Assembly: GCA_029379385.1 (NCBI GenBank)
Contig: CM055613.1
Span: 12,728,001-12,792,000 of the forward strand
DNA from: Quillaja saponaria
Taxonomy: Eukaryota; Streptophyta; Magnoliopsida; Fabales; Quillajaceae
Reading direction: 5' to 3'
DNA: 64,000 nucleotides
Numbering within the stretch: position 1 is the first letter of the stretch; every line of letters starts with the position of its first letter. The notes under the pieces are model-generated. The model worked only from the letters and a program-made list of their open reading frames with translations. It searched no databases and was not told the DNA's origin. Positions 29,530-40,571 of this stretch are shown here, piece after piece. A program made the translations under genes and the position numbers.

Positions 29530-30615
29530 ATGAAATCAACCCAATTTCTTCCTTTCTAATTCAAGTTTGAACTCAAGCCTAGTAAGTTGAGAGGTTGGAT
29601 CTCTTATTGCAATGAAAGTTTCTATGTTCACCGGCACTTGCATGAACTCAGCTGTTTGGGCTAATTTTTTATCATTGCTATTGAATCTAGAAACTCTTTT
29701 ATTATTTCTAGGACAAGGGTACTATAGGGGTTGATCCCTCAAGTGCAGAGTTTTGGCTCGAGGAGGATGAGAGACAAAATTGGCTCATTCTCGCCTTAGC
29801 CACATCCAACAGCTCACAAATTGAATATTGCATGATGCCTGCGGCTTTGCCATTGGCTTTCCTCTTCCTCCTTTATGGGATAGTAGCCCCACTTACAACT
29901 GGGATACTAGTGCCAACTACAGATGGTGTAGGTGATGGACATTGCTGGGTGATTAAGTTGAAAAACTGTCCCTCACCCAAGTATTGGGCATATGTGTACA
30001 TACACATTGAAATCTCCAAATCCAGGAGATTTTTTCGTATTCATTTTCGACAATAGAACCGTATCCTTCATATGTAGGCAAAGTTGGTGTGTACCCAGGT
30101 TCATCATCACTCGATGACAAAACTCCAGAAGATAAAGTATATGTTTTTTATCTTGAAGCATAATAGATAATGAAGAGAAAGTTCAACTCGTCAACCAATT
30201 AGAAACTACTGTTCTTGAATTTCTCCACTTTTTTGCCATGCCACTATATTCAAAGAAATATTGGATACAACTAACATAAATTTTTTCAACACAAAATCAA
30301 ACAATATATATATATATATATAAAAATTTACTTTTACTTATTGCTCTCACCACGTGGCCTTCCCAATCCAAATTTTGTTTTATTGAATCCCATCCACAGT
30401 CAATCTGCTTCACCCAATTTCCGATACAGGTTTCATTATTTTTGCAGTTGATCTCACTTTTGTTTTAAAGTTTGCCCTATAAGTTCAGTGAATCAGGCAC
30501 TGATACTTGCCTAACCGACAACATTGAATACCGTAAGCCATCCTTGTTTTTTCTTCTTCTCGATACAACAATCGACAAAGAGTTTGGACTCTTGCGGTTT
30601 TTATATTAGTCTACC
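29530..30615 (-). pseudogene. Decayed Myb/SANT-like domain gene, probably transposon-related
   Basis: Minus-strand fragments in shifting frames resemble plant Myb/SANT-like (L10-interacting MYB type) proteins. About 30598-30529 reads ESKLFVDCCIEKKKKQGWLT, like the family's F-DLCIEE-GWK helix. About 30480-30420 reads LKQK, stop, DQLQK, like LKNKWDQLRKEW. About 30414-30347 reads VKQIDCGWDSIKQNLDW, like the conserved TGLGWD-KQTI block. Further frames run to about 29530 (TSQLTRLEFKLELERKKLG), broken by several stops and frameshifts. Such genes often accompany PIF/Harbinger-like transposons in plants. The assignment rests on motif memory, without an alignment. Confidence 0.35.
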
Positions 30616-31142
30616 ATTGTTATCCATTTTGGAAAATAAAATCAAAGACTTAAATTTTGAGAGAAAGAAAATTTAGATAAATTTAGATTGAATTTGAGAA
30701 TGGTGTGAAAATTGAAGAAGGAAGTTGAGTATTTATAAAGTTATGAAAAATTTAAATATAAATTGAAAAATCTGCCCATTTTGACCATTGGACATTTTTT
30801 TCAAATAAAAAATAATGTTTGACCGTTGTCTCCAACAACAATATTTTTATTTTTTCTAAGTTTAGAGGAAGGACACGGTGGAAATTATGGGACAAAGGAG
30901 TGCATTTTGTTAAAAACTAGGTAGATACTGGGAGTAGTTAGGTCCATATAGCTTTTGCCACTACTACTCAAAGCGCCAGAATGACTTCTACCGTATCTTC
31001 GTCATCTTTGGGATTCACTTAATAGCATATGGAGTTTGTAAAGAGCTGGGGTACATCCACCACCTCCGACACCACCACCTTAACCATAAGGTACATATTC
31101 TTTTAATTTTATTTTTCTAATGCAAAAATTTTAGTTTATTAT

Positions 31143-31802
31143 AGTTTAAATGCAAAAATGTTGTAAAATTGGGTTTGTGGGCAAAAATATCAAGTACAAT
31201 TCCCTTTCAATTTCTAAGAGTATTGGTACGACCATGGGAACAAATAAGACTTAAAGGAAAGAATAGAGATCTATTTGGATTAATAGTTAGGATATTAGGC
31301 CACATTTTTAGTTTAAATGCAAAAACTTTGTAAAAATTGATTTAGGGTACAAAACAGTCAAGTACAAGTCATTTTCTGTTTCTAAGAGTACCGGCACGAT
31401 CGTGGAAAAATTAAGTCTTGCAAGAAGAAACTGAGATCTATTTAGATTAACGATTAGGCTAAAATTTTAATGTAAATACAAAAAATTTGTAAAATTGGGT
31501 TCAGGGCAAAACTGTCAAGTACAAGTCATTTTCAATTTTTGAGAGTATTGCCATGACCATGAAAAAAAAAAAAGACCTGTAAGAAGAAACTGAAATCCAT
31601 TTGGATAAATGGTTAGGATATTAGACCAAAGTTTTAATTTAAAGACAAAAACTTTGTAAAATCGTGTTCAATTGGCAAAATGGTCAAGTATAAATTCGTT
31701 TTAGATTTTGGGAGTACCGGCACGAACTTGTAGTCGAATTAGGCCTGTAGGAAGAAACGGTGATCAATAAGGATCAACACTTAGGATATTAAGCTGAAGT
31801 TA
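31143..31802. repeat. Four-unit tandem array, period about 165 bp
   Basis: Four diverged head-to-tail units start near 31143, 31310, 31469 and 31636 (spacings 167, 159 and 167). Each contains in order an AGTTTAAATGCAAAA-like start, TTTGTAAAATTG, GTCAAGTACAAGTC, GAGTACCGGCACGA, AGAAGAAACTGAGATC and TTAGGATATTAG. The units differ by substitutions and small indels, so the array is not recent. No coding capacity is apparent. Confidence 0.85.
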
Positions 31803-32199
31803 TAGCATAAACATATATCTTGTGGGCATTCTGGAGGTTAGGAAGGCAGAGAGAAATTATGACTTGGATGAGCTGAATTCATAGATATTGTTCCACCACA
31901 ACACTCACAATCGGTAATGACGAATTTAGACAACATCTGCTAGCCGTTTCCAATGATGTTATTGGCAGCAAAAATAATAGTCGTTCACAAAAACAATTAG
32001 CAAGAAGGATAACCGCAACCAAAATCAGAGTGTTATTCCATAAGTCAACGACATATTATTCTGTTACCATAGGTCTTATAAAATGATGAGATAGATGAAA
32101 GTTATCAAAATGTGTTCTGCTAGATATATAGTAAAGACAACCAAGTGTCCATTTTTTTTTACTAATGGTAGTATACTAGAAGAGATCGTAGATACTGAG

Positions 32200-34536
32200 C
32201 TAATTAAGTTTTATAATATTTTTCTCAATCAACCACTTGAAGCTCCAATAACGTTTTGGACTTTTGTAAGACCAAAAAGCCCATCCATATGTTGCTCTTC
32301 CAAACACGTCCATTTGAGCTTGTGTAAATCTTTGGTAATCTTGCTTAGTTGCATTCTTTGCAATCGTAGGATACATTTCTCCAGTCCATTCCCCTGCCAA
32401 ATTAATCAACAATAGTAAGCATGCAAGCACAAATATCTGTTTCAACTTCAAGCATTACCAACATATCACTCTCTGCATTGACAATTATTGCATAAATTAC
32501 TCACCAACAAAACTGAGGAAGTTTGAATTGTTCAAATAGCCAAGGTCTGTAGCTGTTTGATTGTAAATGTAAACTATGGTCTGTGGCAGGCTCATGCTTT
32601 TAAACAAATCAAAAAAACTATAGTAGTAATGCGCATCAACGATGAGACGATCAAACCCTTCTGATCCAGCAAATGAAACAATTTCTGTAGTACTAGTAGT
32701 TATATTTATTCGGGTTGAGAACATCACATAAGTGTCTTGCGTATATTTCCTTACAACATCATAACCTTGTTTGTAAAACTTTTTCACGGTTGAGAGGTTG
32801 ACAAAAGGAGCCATAGGTTCATTCAGCAACTCTATTGCTGCTAAGCTTGGATTCTTAGCATATCTGTATGAAATTGTCAAAAAGATTATTTATTAGTTAT
32901 AATCATGAGCTGCGATTAATTATCTTAATTAATCTTGAGATTACAGAAAAGATTTAAGAATGAGACCTTGCTGCAAAGAAGTCAATGATAGCCAGAGTTT
33001 CTGGTATGTAAGAATCGTCCCACTCTATAAATGCATCTCTTGTTCCAGAGTGCTCCTTGCCGTTTTGTGAATGTGGAATTGCATGCAGATCAAGAATTAC
33101 CTTCATCCCAGTATTTCTGCAGTGCATATATATATAAATCCTTGAGAGTAATTAACTATTGCATGCAAATTCAGATCATTTCTTATATATTATAACATGA
33201 TGCTACTTACTGTGCCCATTTGAAAGCGTTATCCAATGCTGCCAAGGATCCTCCAACAAAAGGCATTGGTGGGTTTGGATCATATGCTGTCCACCATCCA
33301 ACTGGAATTCGGACGGCATTCAATCCTTTTTTTGACATGAATTTGAAATCTTTTTCAGTGATATAATTATTCCAGTGATCCTGCAGCAATCATTAATCAC
33401 TATATAATAAGTTTTTCTGTTCTGGTTTTTAGCTTGCATCTTCTTGTATATAGACAATTAAATGTCTTACCCGCATTACTTTACGAGCTCTTTCTGGACC
33501 CAAACCATTTGTGAGTTGGTAATCTCCGCGTAACTTTTTGTCAGCTAAAATGATCATCTTGAAGACAGATGGATTATCATTTTCCCAACCAGCTGTGCCT
33601 TCATAGTCTGCAGTCACTTGAGTCTCTGATTTCGCCTAATTGCAATATAAGTTTATGGGTCATTATAACCATTTTGTTAGCACTAGTTGTGGTAATGGGC
33701 ATGAAGAGCAGAAATAGTATTTAAGAGAAGCCTAATTCGTTACCTGTAGGAATAAACCATTGGATGCTTTGATCTTGATCAGATTTCTGTGTTTGCCTTT
33801 GTTATTCCTTATAATTTGGAAATTTTCTGTGTTGTTTGGTATATTTGAGACAGCCACTATATTGGTTCCTCCTCCTTGATTTTCCAATCCCATAAACTGC
33901 TTGTTGAACACTCTAAAATTGAAAGTTGACTCGTTGATTCTCCACAACTGCTTCGTTTTGAAGGTAATAAATTTATTTTATTACGTTGTTACAAAACTAG
34001 TATATAATAGTCAACCTAATAGTTTTATTATACTATATTGTTATCCTTATACGCAATGCATTAAACGTACCACATACCCTGAAGGTCTCCCAATCAGAGG
34101 CCTTGCGGCGGTTAGCAACAAGAATGTTTCCTCCACCATTTTTTGGAGAGAGATACTTATGCAGCTTGTTAGAGTACAACCAAACTTGAGTTCCATCCTG
34201 TCAAGAAAGGACCAACATTGTAGAGCTACTATCAAATCTTTGTTAGCTAAAATCGAAAAGTTACACTATAAATGAACTAGCATAAAATCTCAGTTAAGAG
34301 AGGAAAAAGAACAAAGAAATTTAATTGAGTATATACTTTTGTATTTTTTTTTTTCTTTAACGTACCAAAAGATCTCCTTGTTTTATACTAGAAAAGAGAG
34401 AAGGTGTCATCCATCCTTCTATCACAAGCCAACCTCCAAGATTTACTGCTTTAAGAGATTGCCCAGCTGAAAGAGAGATAGCAGAACAGAGGAAGAAAGC
34501 TAATAAAAGGTTCATGTAAACTTGGCCTACTGACAT
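32200..34536 (-). CDS. GH5 copy B: secreted glucan 1,3-beta-glucosidase-like enzyme with fascin-like domain
   Basis: Eight exons: 34536-34366, 34197-34078, 33947-33744, 33635-33471, 33380-33211, 33116-32967, 32863-32505 and 32393-32200. They join in phase to 510 aa. Exon sizes match copy A except for one codon lost in exon 1, two in exon 3 and one in the last exon. A signal peptide (MNLLLAFFLCSAISLSAG core) is followed by NLGGWLVIEGWMTPSLF, the fascin-like insert (QVWLYSNKLHKYLSPKNGGG), VRIPVGWWTAYDP, ILDLHAIPHSQNGK, E342 in LLNEP as predicted acid/base, and E448 in VGEWTGE as predicted nucleophile. It is the most diverged intact copy relative to D (for example LLNEPM against QLMNEPL). It should act in the apoplast or wall. 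No stop, frameshift or splice defect was found. Confidence 0.92.
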
Positions 34537-34600
34537 TTTTTCACAAAAGCAATGATAAACAAAGTGAAGCACAATGATAAACAAAGTGAAGCATCAAACA

Positions 34601-34760
34601 CATATATATAGGGTATATGATAGGACATAGGATCCAGTGTACATAAATTTTCCAACAACAGTAAGAATCTAGGGATAATGGTATTTACCCATGCAAGTAC
34701 AAGCAATTTTAGAACTTCTCTAACGTAATAGGTAATTAATTAGGATTCTGATTCTACCAT
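34601..34760 (-). promoter_or_regulatory. Promoter of GH5 copy B
   Basis: Minus-strand TATA box CCTATATATATG at about 34612-34601. The conserved upstream block of the array is present at about 34704-34760, including plus-strand AATAGGTAATTAATTAGGAT and TTCTGATTCTA. Confidence 0.5.
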
Positions 34761-34761
34761 T

Positions 34762-37700
34762 AAGCAAACAAAATCTTCGGAAAATCTATTGAATTACTCT
34801 AAATTTAAGCTAATAAAATCTCCTCAGATAATGTCTACCATAGTCATAATAAATTATCAAAGAATGCCTATTTTTATATTGTCTTCTCTCCACTTAGAAA
34901 AAAAAAATTTAACCTCCGGAGTTGGTTGACTTATATTTATTGTTCTACATCGATCAATCTCCTTAAAAAAATATATATAAAATAAAAATATATGAGAGTT
35001 TAATAGAGTAAATTGAAATCCATTGCTCTGAAAAGATTTTTTGAGTAAATAAAGGATCTTGAACTTTTAATTCCCCATATATGATCATTTTAGCATTTAA
35101 AATTTCAATGGTAAGAGTAGCTTAGTTATGGGTTTTAACGAGACAAAAGAGCATGGTCACAAGTAGAGGATTTTATCACATGGCTAATTAACGTGATTAT
35201 AAGAAATCCTAACTTTTTTTTTCTTTTTACGTATATCTCCACACCCTTTATGTGTGCGCCTAATCTTGTTTGGGCCTAAAGAACAATACAGTTATTGACT
35301 TTTCCAAAGAGACAACTCTAGGATTCAAACCTTTAGCCTTCTCTTGGAATTGCAATTCGCTTATCACTACGATCAACCACCTTTGAATTAAGAAATCCAA
35401 ACTTAATGACACAATAATGAGTGTTTGATTCGGGGTTTCTATGCTAAATGTGATTACTAGCTAGTCACAAGCCTAACAAGTGGAATAATATTTGAGATGA
35501 TGGGCTAGTCTCAAAGCTAACAACGTAGTTTGTCAATCTTTATTATCGATTGGGGAGCTTTTATTGCAGGTTGTGCATTTGAGGCCCGATCTGCTATGGA
35601 GACAATTGCATTTATATGATCTAATTTGAATCACTTCCTAAATCGATACTGACCAACTAATAGAGATCTAAATATTGCATTCTCACATACCAATTGTCTA
35701 GCATGTTCTTAGTATTTTATTATTACTACTCATTTTGTCATAGGGCCAAATTATAGTTTCAATAATTATTTTTTATTTACTTAAGTTAATTCATGTAAAT
35801 ATAGAAATTATCAATTGTTTATCAAATAGAAATATGTAAAAAATAAAATCTTAAAATATAAAGTTTGAAATTTCACTCAAAGAACAATTAAAAAAAAAAA
35901 TTAGTATTAGAGAATTTCATTTTTAAAAAAATTATTATACAATTACATTTTTTTAATAGTTTCATTAAGATAAAATGGTTGTTTTAATTGAAATAAATTC
36001 TTTATTATAATTAATATTTAAATTTCTCTCTAAAAAAATTAATAAATTTTAATTAATTAGTCATAATTATAAGTATGTTTTTTTTTACATAATTTACAAT
36101 ATATGAGAATACATATACAATTTATTATAATTTAACACTAATTAAATTTGACTTATATAATATGCATACTAAATAAAATTTAAACTTTTAATATAATTTA
36201 TTCATCTGCATTTCAAATCATATATATTATTTAATATAATTTATGCAGTATGACTTTTACAATATATATTAAACGAGTTTCAAATGTTGCAAGAGGAGTT
36301 TTTTATATGAAATTCTGTGATAAGTAATTTTCTCTTGTTGTCGTGCATGCGTTTGCGGCGTTGCCATTGTGGCTGGATTTGACAATTCCTTAAAATTATA
36401 ATTGTTCATTGGAGGCATGATTAAATAAAGTACATTTTAATGTTTTCTTTTGTCTTTACCATCCAGACGATAGGTAGTTCTTATTAATAAATGAAAGATT
36501 TGATCTTCAATTCTTGAGAGGATATCAAAAGATTTATCAGTTTAACCAACTCATATCTTCATTTTACTTATTATTTAGTTCCTACATAACAAAAAAATTA
36601 TTTTAAAAAAACAGAGCACAAAGAAAAGATAGAAATAAGAATTGTTATATATTTGAACTTTCATCTTCTTGTTTCTTCTTCATTTTTCCATAGGAGGTTG
36701 GTTGGGCTATGAGTTGGAGAATGGGGATTTGACCCTTGATTCTTGGAATGACGTAAAAAATATTCACACTTGAACCAATTAGAACATTCATTTTAAATTT
36801 TTAATAGAAAAAATGAGATATATCTCTAAAATATCATTCTTTTTTTTATTTATCAATTTTGTCCTAAAAATATTTTTTGAACTATTTTATGCCATAATAT
36901 TAATTTTGCAATGTTTTTTCTTAGTCTAATATCGTTAGTATTTGGATTAAAATTGTCATTTTGATCCTTAAATTATTATATTGTCTGTCACATGTATATT
37001 GAGTTGGTAACAAATAAAAAATAATGTCCCCAAAATATTAATTATTTAAAAAATAATGTCCCTAAAATATTAATTATTTGTTAATTTTATCATAGTTAAA
37101 AGTATCATATTTTGTCATTTTGGTCCTAAATATTATAAATCCACACAATTTTTTTTATTCGTAGTCCATAAATAAATAAATAAAAGATAGATTTCATCAA
37201 ATTTTTAACATATTCAAATTAAAAAAAAAATAAATCTTAAATTCATGATTTTTAGAGAAAGATGATGTGTGTGAGAGTATTGAGAGAAATGATGTAGGGA
37301 GGAGTGAGAAAGATATATATATATATATATATTTCCTCTACTTGGATCACATGTAAAAAAAATATTACATCTTAAATCACATCAATTTTAACAGTTTACT
37401 CAAACTGAAAGCATATATTGCAAATTATATTTTCAAAATTATGAGGGACGAAATTGGAAAAAAAATATAATTACGAAACGAAATTAACAAAAGAATAATA
37501 ATTTAGGGATCAATGTCATTTTGAATTTTCCATTAGTTGTAGTAGGAAATAGATTTAAATATGAAATGAATTGATTTATAATTTAAATCTTGATTTTGTT
37601 AAACGTAGTGTTTTAGTTATTGAAATTACACTAATTTTGAATTTTTCAATTTATTATTATTTTTTTTTAATTTCACTACCAAAAATTAACAGTTATTTTC

Positions 37701-38756
37701 ATCGTAAATCCATCTAAAATGAGTTTTGCGTTAGATTTGTGACGAAAGGTGCATCGTTCATGTTTCCTTTGCTATAAGAAAATTTAATATCTGCCCGCAC
37801 AATGAAGATTTTCATACTCCTTTTACAAAAATTGATAGTAATTTCCCAAACGCATGTACTTTAAACTCATACTTTTATTCGTGTCTGCACAATTACAGAA
37901 AACAAACACAAATAGACAAACCAATAGTTTTTGCATAATTCAGACAGAATTTACGAAGTTCTTTAAATTCAATAATGCTTTAAATTTTCTTAGCGTATCA
38001 TTTTACAGTTTTGGCATTTACGAGTTACATAATGTTCTAGTTGGGAGACAATGTCTCAAAATACAATACTTTCATATATATGCAGCTCAACAACTATTAA
38101 TGTATACAATTCAGTTTCAGTAAACTTTCAGTAAAAAGGAACTTCCTTTATAATGGCTTCCAATTTATGCAATCTTTCATGCAAAAGCAATCTCAATATA
38201 TCAATCAAGAACAACAATAAAAACCTTTGTATGCATACTAATCAATTTTACTTATTTTTCTTTCTTTTCTAGAATTCTTATTTTACATTGGGATTTCAAG
38301 TCCCAAATCCACCAATATCAAATCTGATTTTATAAGTGAAAACAACATACTTTTAATCAACTCAATTCACAATTCCTATCAAATAAACTCTTCATCTCCT
38401 CAACCAATGTCAATCCTATTTCATATTAATCACACTAGTAATAAGTAATAACACACCCATTTTAATTTACTTCTTCCTTCCAATCCCGAGACGCAATAAC
38501 TAATAGATTATCATGATTATTTAATATTATAACCCTAGTTTTTTATTATTAGTAAACCCAATAAATAGAAAGTATTAGTATTGTACTGATTAAGTGAGTT
38601 AAGTGTGTAAGTTGAGTGTTTGTAATCCATGGAATAATATGATAGCCTCCTTTCATAGATTAGGCCTTATGGTTTGAATCACGTGTATCTCGGTGTCTCA
38701 ATGTTTCTCTATCTCTCTATTTTAATATTATAAAATCTAATAGTAAGTCTGTTGAA
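34762..38756. other. Spacer between GH5 copies B and C
   Basis: About 4 kb of AT-rich DNA with no supportable gene. It contains a TA microsatellite at 37314-37331 and a short tandem duplication at 37021-37084. A tract around 36830-37560 reads like decayed noncoding transposon sequence (repeated TTTTGTCCTAAA / TTTGGTCCTAAAT phrases), but no termini could be fixed. Confidence 0.45.
37021..37084. repeat. 32-bp tandem duplication
   Basis: Two adjacent copies of an ATAATGTCCC(C/T)AAAATATTA unit, 37021-37052 and 37053-37084, differing by one or two bases. Confidence 0.8.
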
Positions 38757-39355
38757 AAATTGTGGTTATAATCAATTTGATACCAAAAATTTGGTGACAA
38801 AATTCTGTCTTTGCAAATATTTTGCTAATTAGCAAAGTATATTGTGTATCACTAAATTTCGTCACAAAAAGAGTTTCTCTAGTAATTTATAGTACTTCAT
38901 AATTTAATATTTTTTTAATTCAATCATCTTAGATTCAACTTTTTTTCTAGATCAGATTTTTAATCAAGTGAAATTAATTAAATTCAAACAGAGTTAGACC
39001 ATCAAATTTAATTGATTTGTTTAAAAAAATATGAAGAAATTTGTTGATTTGGCCTTGAGAATTACACAAACTTACAACTTTGTCATTCGATATTTTTTTT
39101 CTATCCTCTTCATAATTTAAGTTTTTTTAATTAGGTTATTAAAGATTCTTTTTTTCTATTTGAATTATTAATCAAACCGAATTCATTACCAAATTGAGCT
39201 AGCTTGACGAAATTAATTGATCTAGCTAACAATATGTGAAGAAATTTGATAATTCATAAGGTTTATAGTGGAAAAGAATGTTAGGTTTTCAACTTAGAGA
39301 TTGATCAACAATTCAAATTTTTTTTTTTTCTAATTAAGATTTCAAGTATGATTAT

Positions 39356-40183
39356 CAGTGTTTTAAAAACTGGATCGGCCTGGACAGTATGACTGGTTGA
39401 ACCTTCACTAGGTATAAATGAGAGTTGAAGCCATCCCCCAAAGATGACGAGTTAACATCTTTACCAATGAGCCAAGCTATTATTGTTTGTTTTAATTTAC
39501 AAAATATATATTAGTTATTATTTTTCTAGAATTTAAATGAAATAGAAAATAAAAACATGAATTTCTTTATTACTCATTCTATTTTCACACTTGTTATTAG
39601 TATATTTATTATTATTGGCTATACAAAATTAAAAATTAAAAATCTAATTTATTCAACCAATTAGATGAGTATAAATAAAATTATTTAAAAACATTAAAAA
39701 TATTTTAAACTTTGATATTATTTTAGGGTATTGATATGTGGACTACAAAAAAATGTTAGATGCACTACAAGAGAGCTAAAAGACCAAAAAATAAAACATC
39801 ATCTTCCTTACTTGTAGTTCACATATAAATTTGGGGTAGTGCACATAGCACTACCCTTATTTTATTACATGACACTATAAATTTAAATATAGTATGTTAA
39901 TTTATTATTTATTTTATAAAATAAAAAAAATTTATTGTTATTTTCAGATCTTATTGTATTAGCTGAGATAACATTAGTTAGTAATAAGTTGTATATATAA
40001 ATACATGACTAATTAACTTATATAATCTAATTTTGTATTTTTAATATTATAAATGAATTAAAATTTAATTTTAATTTAATTATGCATCATTGGTTGGACC
40101 AGCGGTTAACCCACAGCCCAACTAGGAACCTGAGACCGGAACATTTTTTCGACTCAACAATAAATCCGGTCTTTAAAACATTA
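39356..40183. mobile_element. hAT-like MITE inserted downstream of GH5 copy C
   Basis: The ends are imperfect inverted repeats: 5' CAGTGTTTTAAAAACTGG, and the reverse complement of the 3' end reads TAATGTTTTAAAGACCGG. They are flanked by 8-bp near-duplicates ATGATTAT (39348-39355) and CTGGTTAT (40184-40191). The paralogous block around copy D has the uninterrupted site ATGATTATTATGAAA at 47312-47326, so the 828-bp insertion is seen as presence/absence between duplicates. Inner sequence near the ends carries GACCGG and CCGGT phrases typical of this class. No transposase frame is present, so it is non-autonomous. Confidence 0.75.
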
Positions 40184-40571
40184 CTGGTTATTATGAAACT
40201 TAAAAAAAAAAAAAAAAAAAAAACCAATATCAAAAACTAATGAGCAAAACTAAAATATTTGTTAAGATACAATTTGTTCTCAAAATGAAATCTTACTATT
40301 TTGATTATGAAGCTTTCAAATTAAAGTTTTCTAATTAAAATCTTACAGAGAATATCAAGGTGAATTTAGATTTATGAAAATTGAGATAAGAGTTAGCTCT
40401 TGTTGCATTGCTCAAAATACTCGAATGAATTAAAGACCGAAGCAAAAAATAAAGTTGATTATATGGGATGAAAATCATCAAAATGTGATCAGCTCTAGAC
40501 AATGTATTGTAATTAATGACAAATCGAGTGAGCATTTCTCACTAACTATGGTGAGAAGAGATTGTAGAAAG

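Noticed and set aside
29832..30056. 74-codon plus-strand frame starting with a hydrophobic stretch
   Set aside because: It is antisense to the decayed Myb/SANT-like fragments and has no independent support.
35300..35400. Degenerate tRNA/SINE-like string (GGATTCAAACC)
   Set aside because: No A box at the right distance and no acceptor stem, so it is not supportable as a tRNA or SINE.
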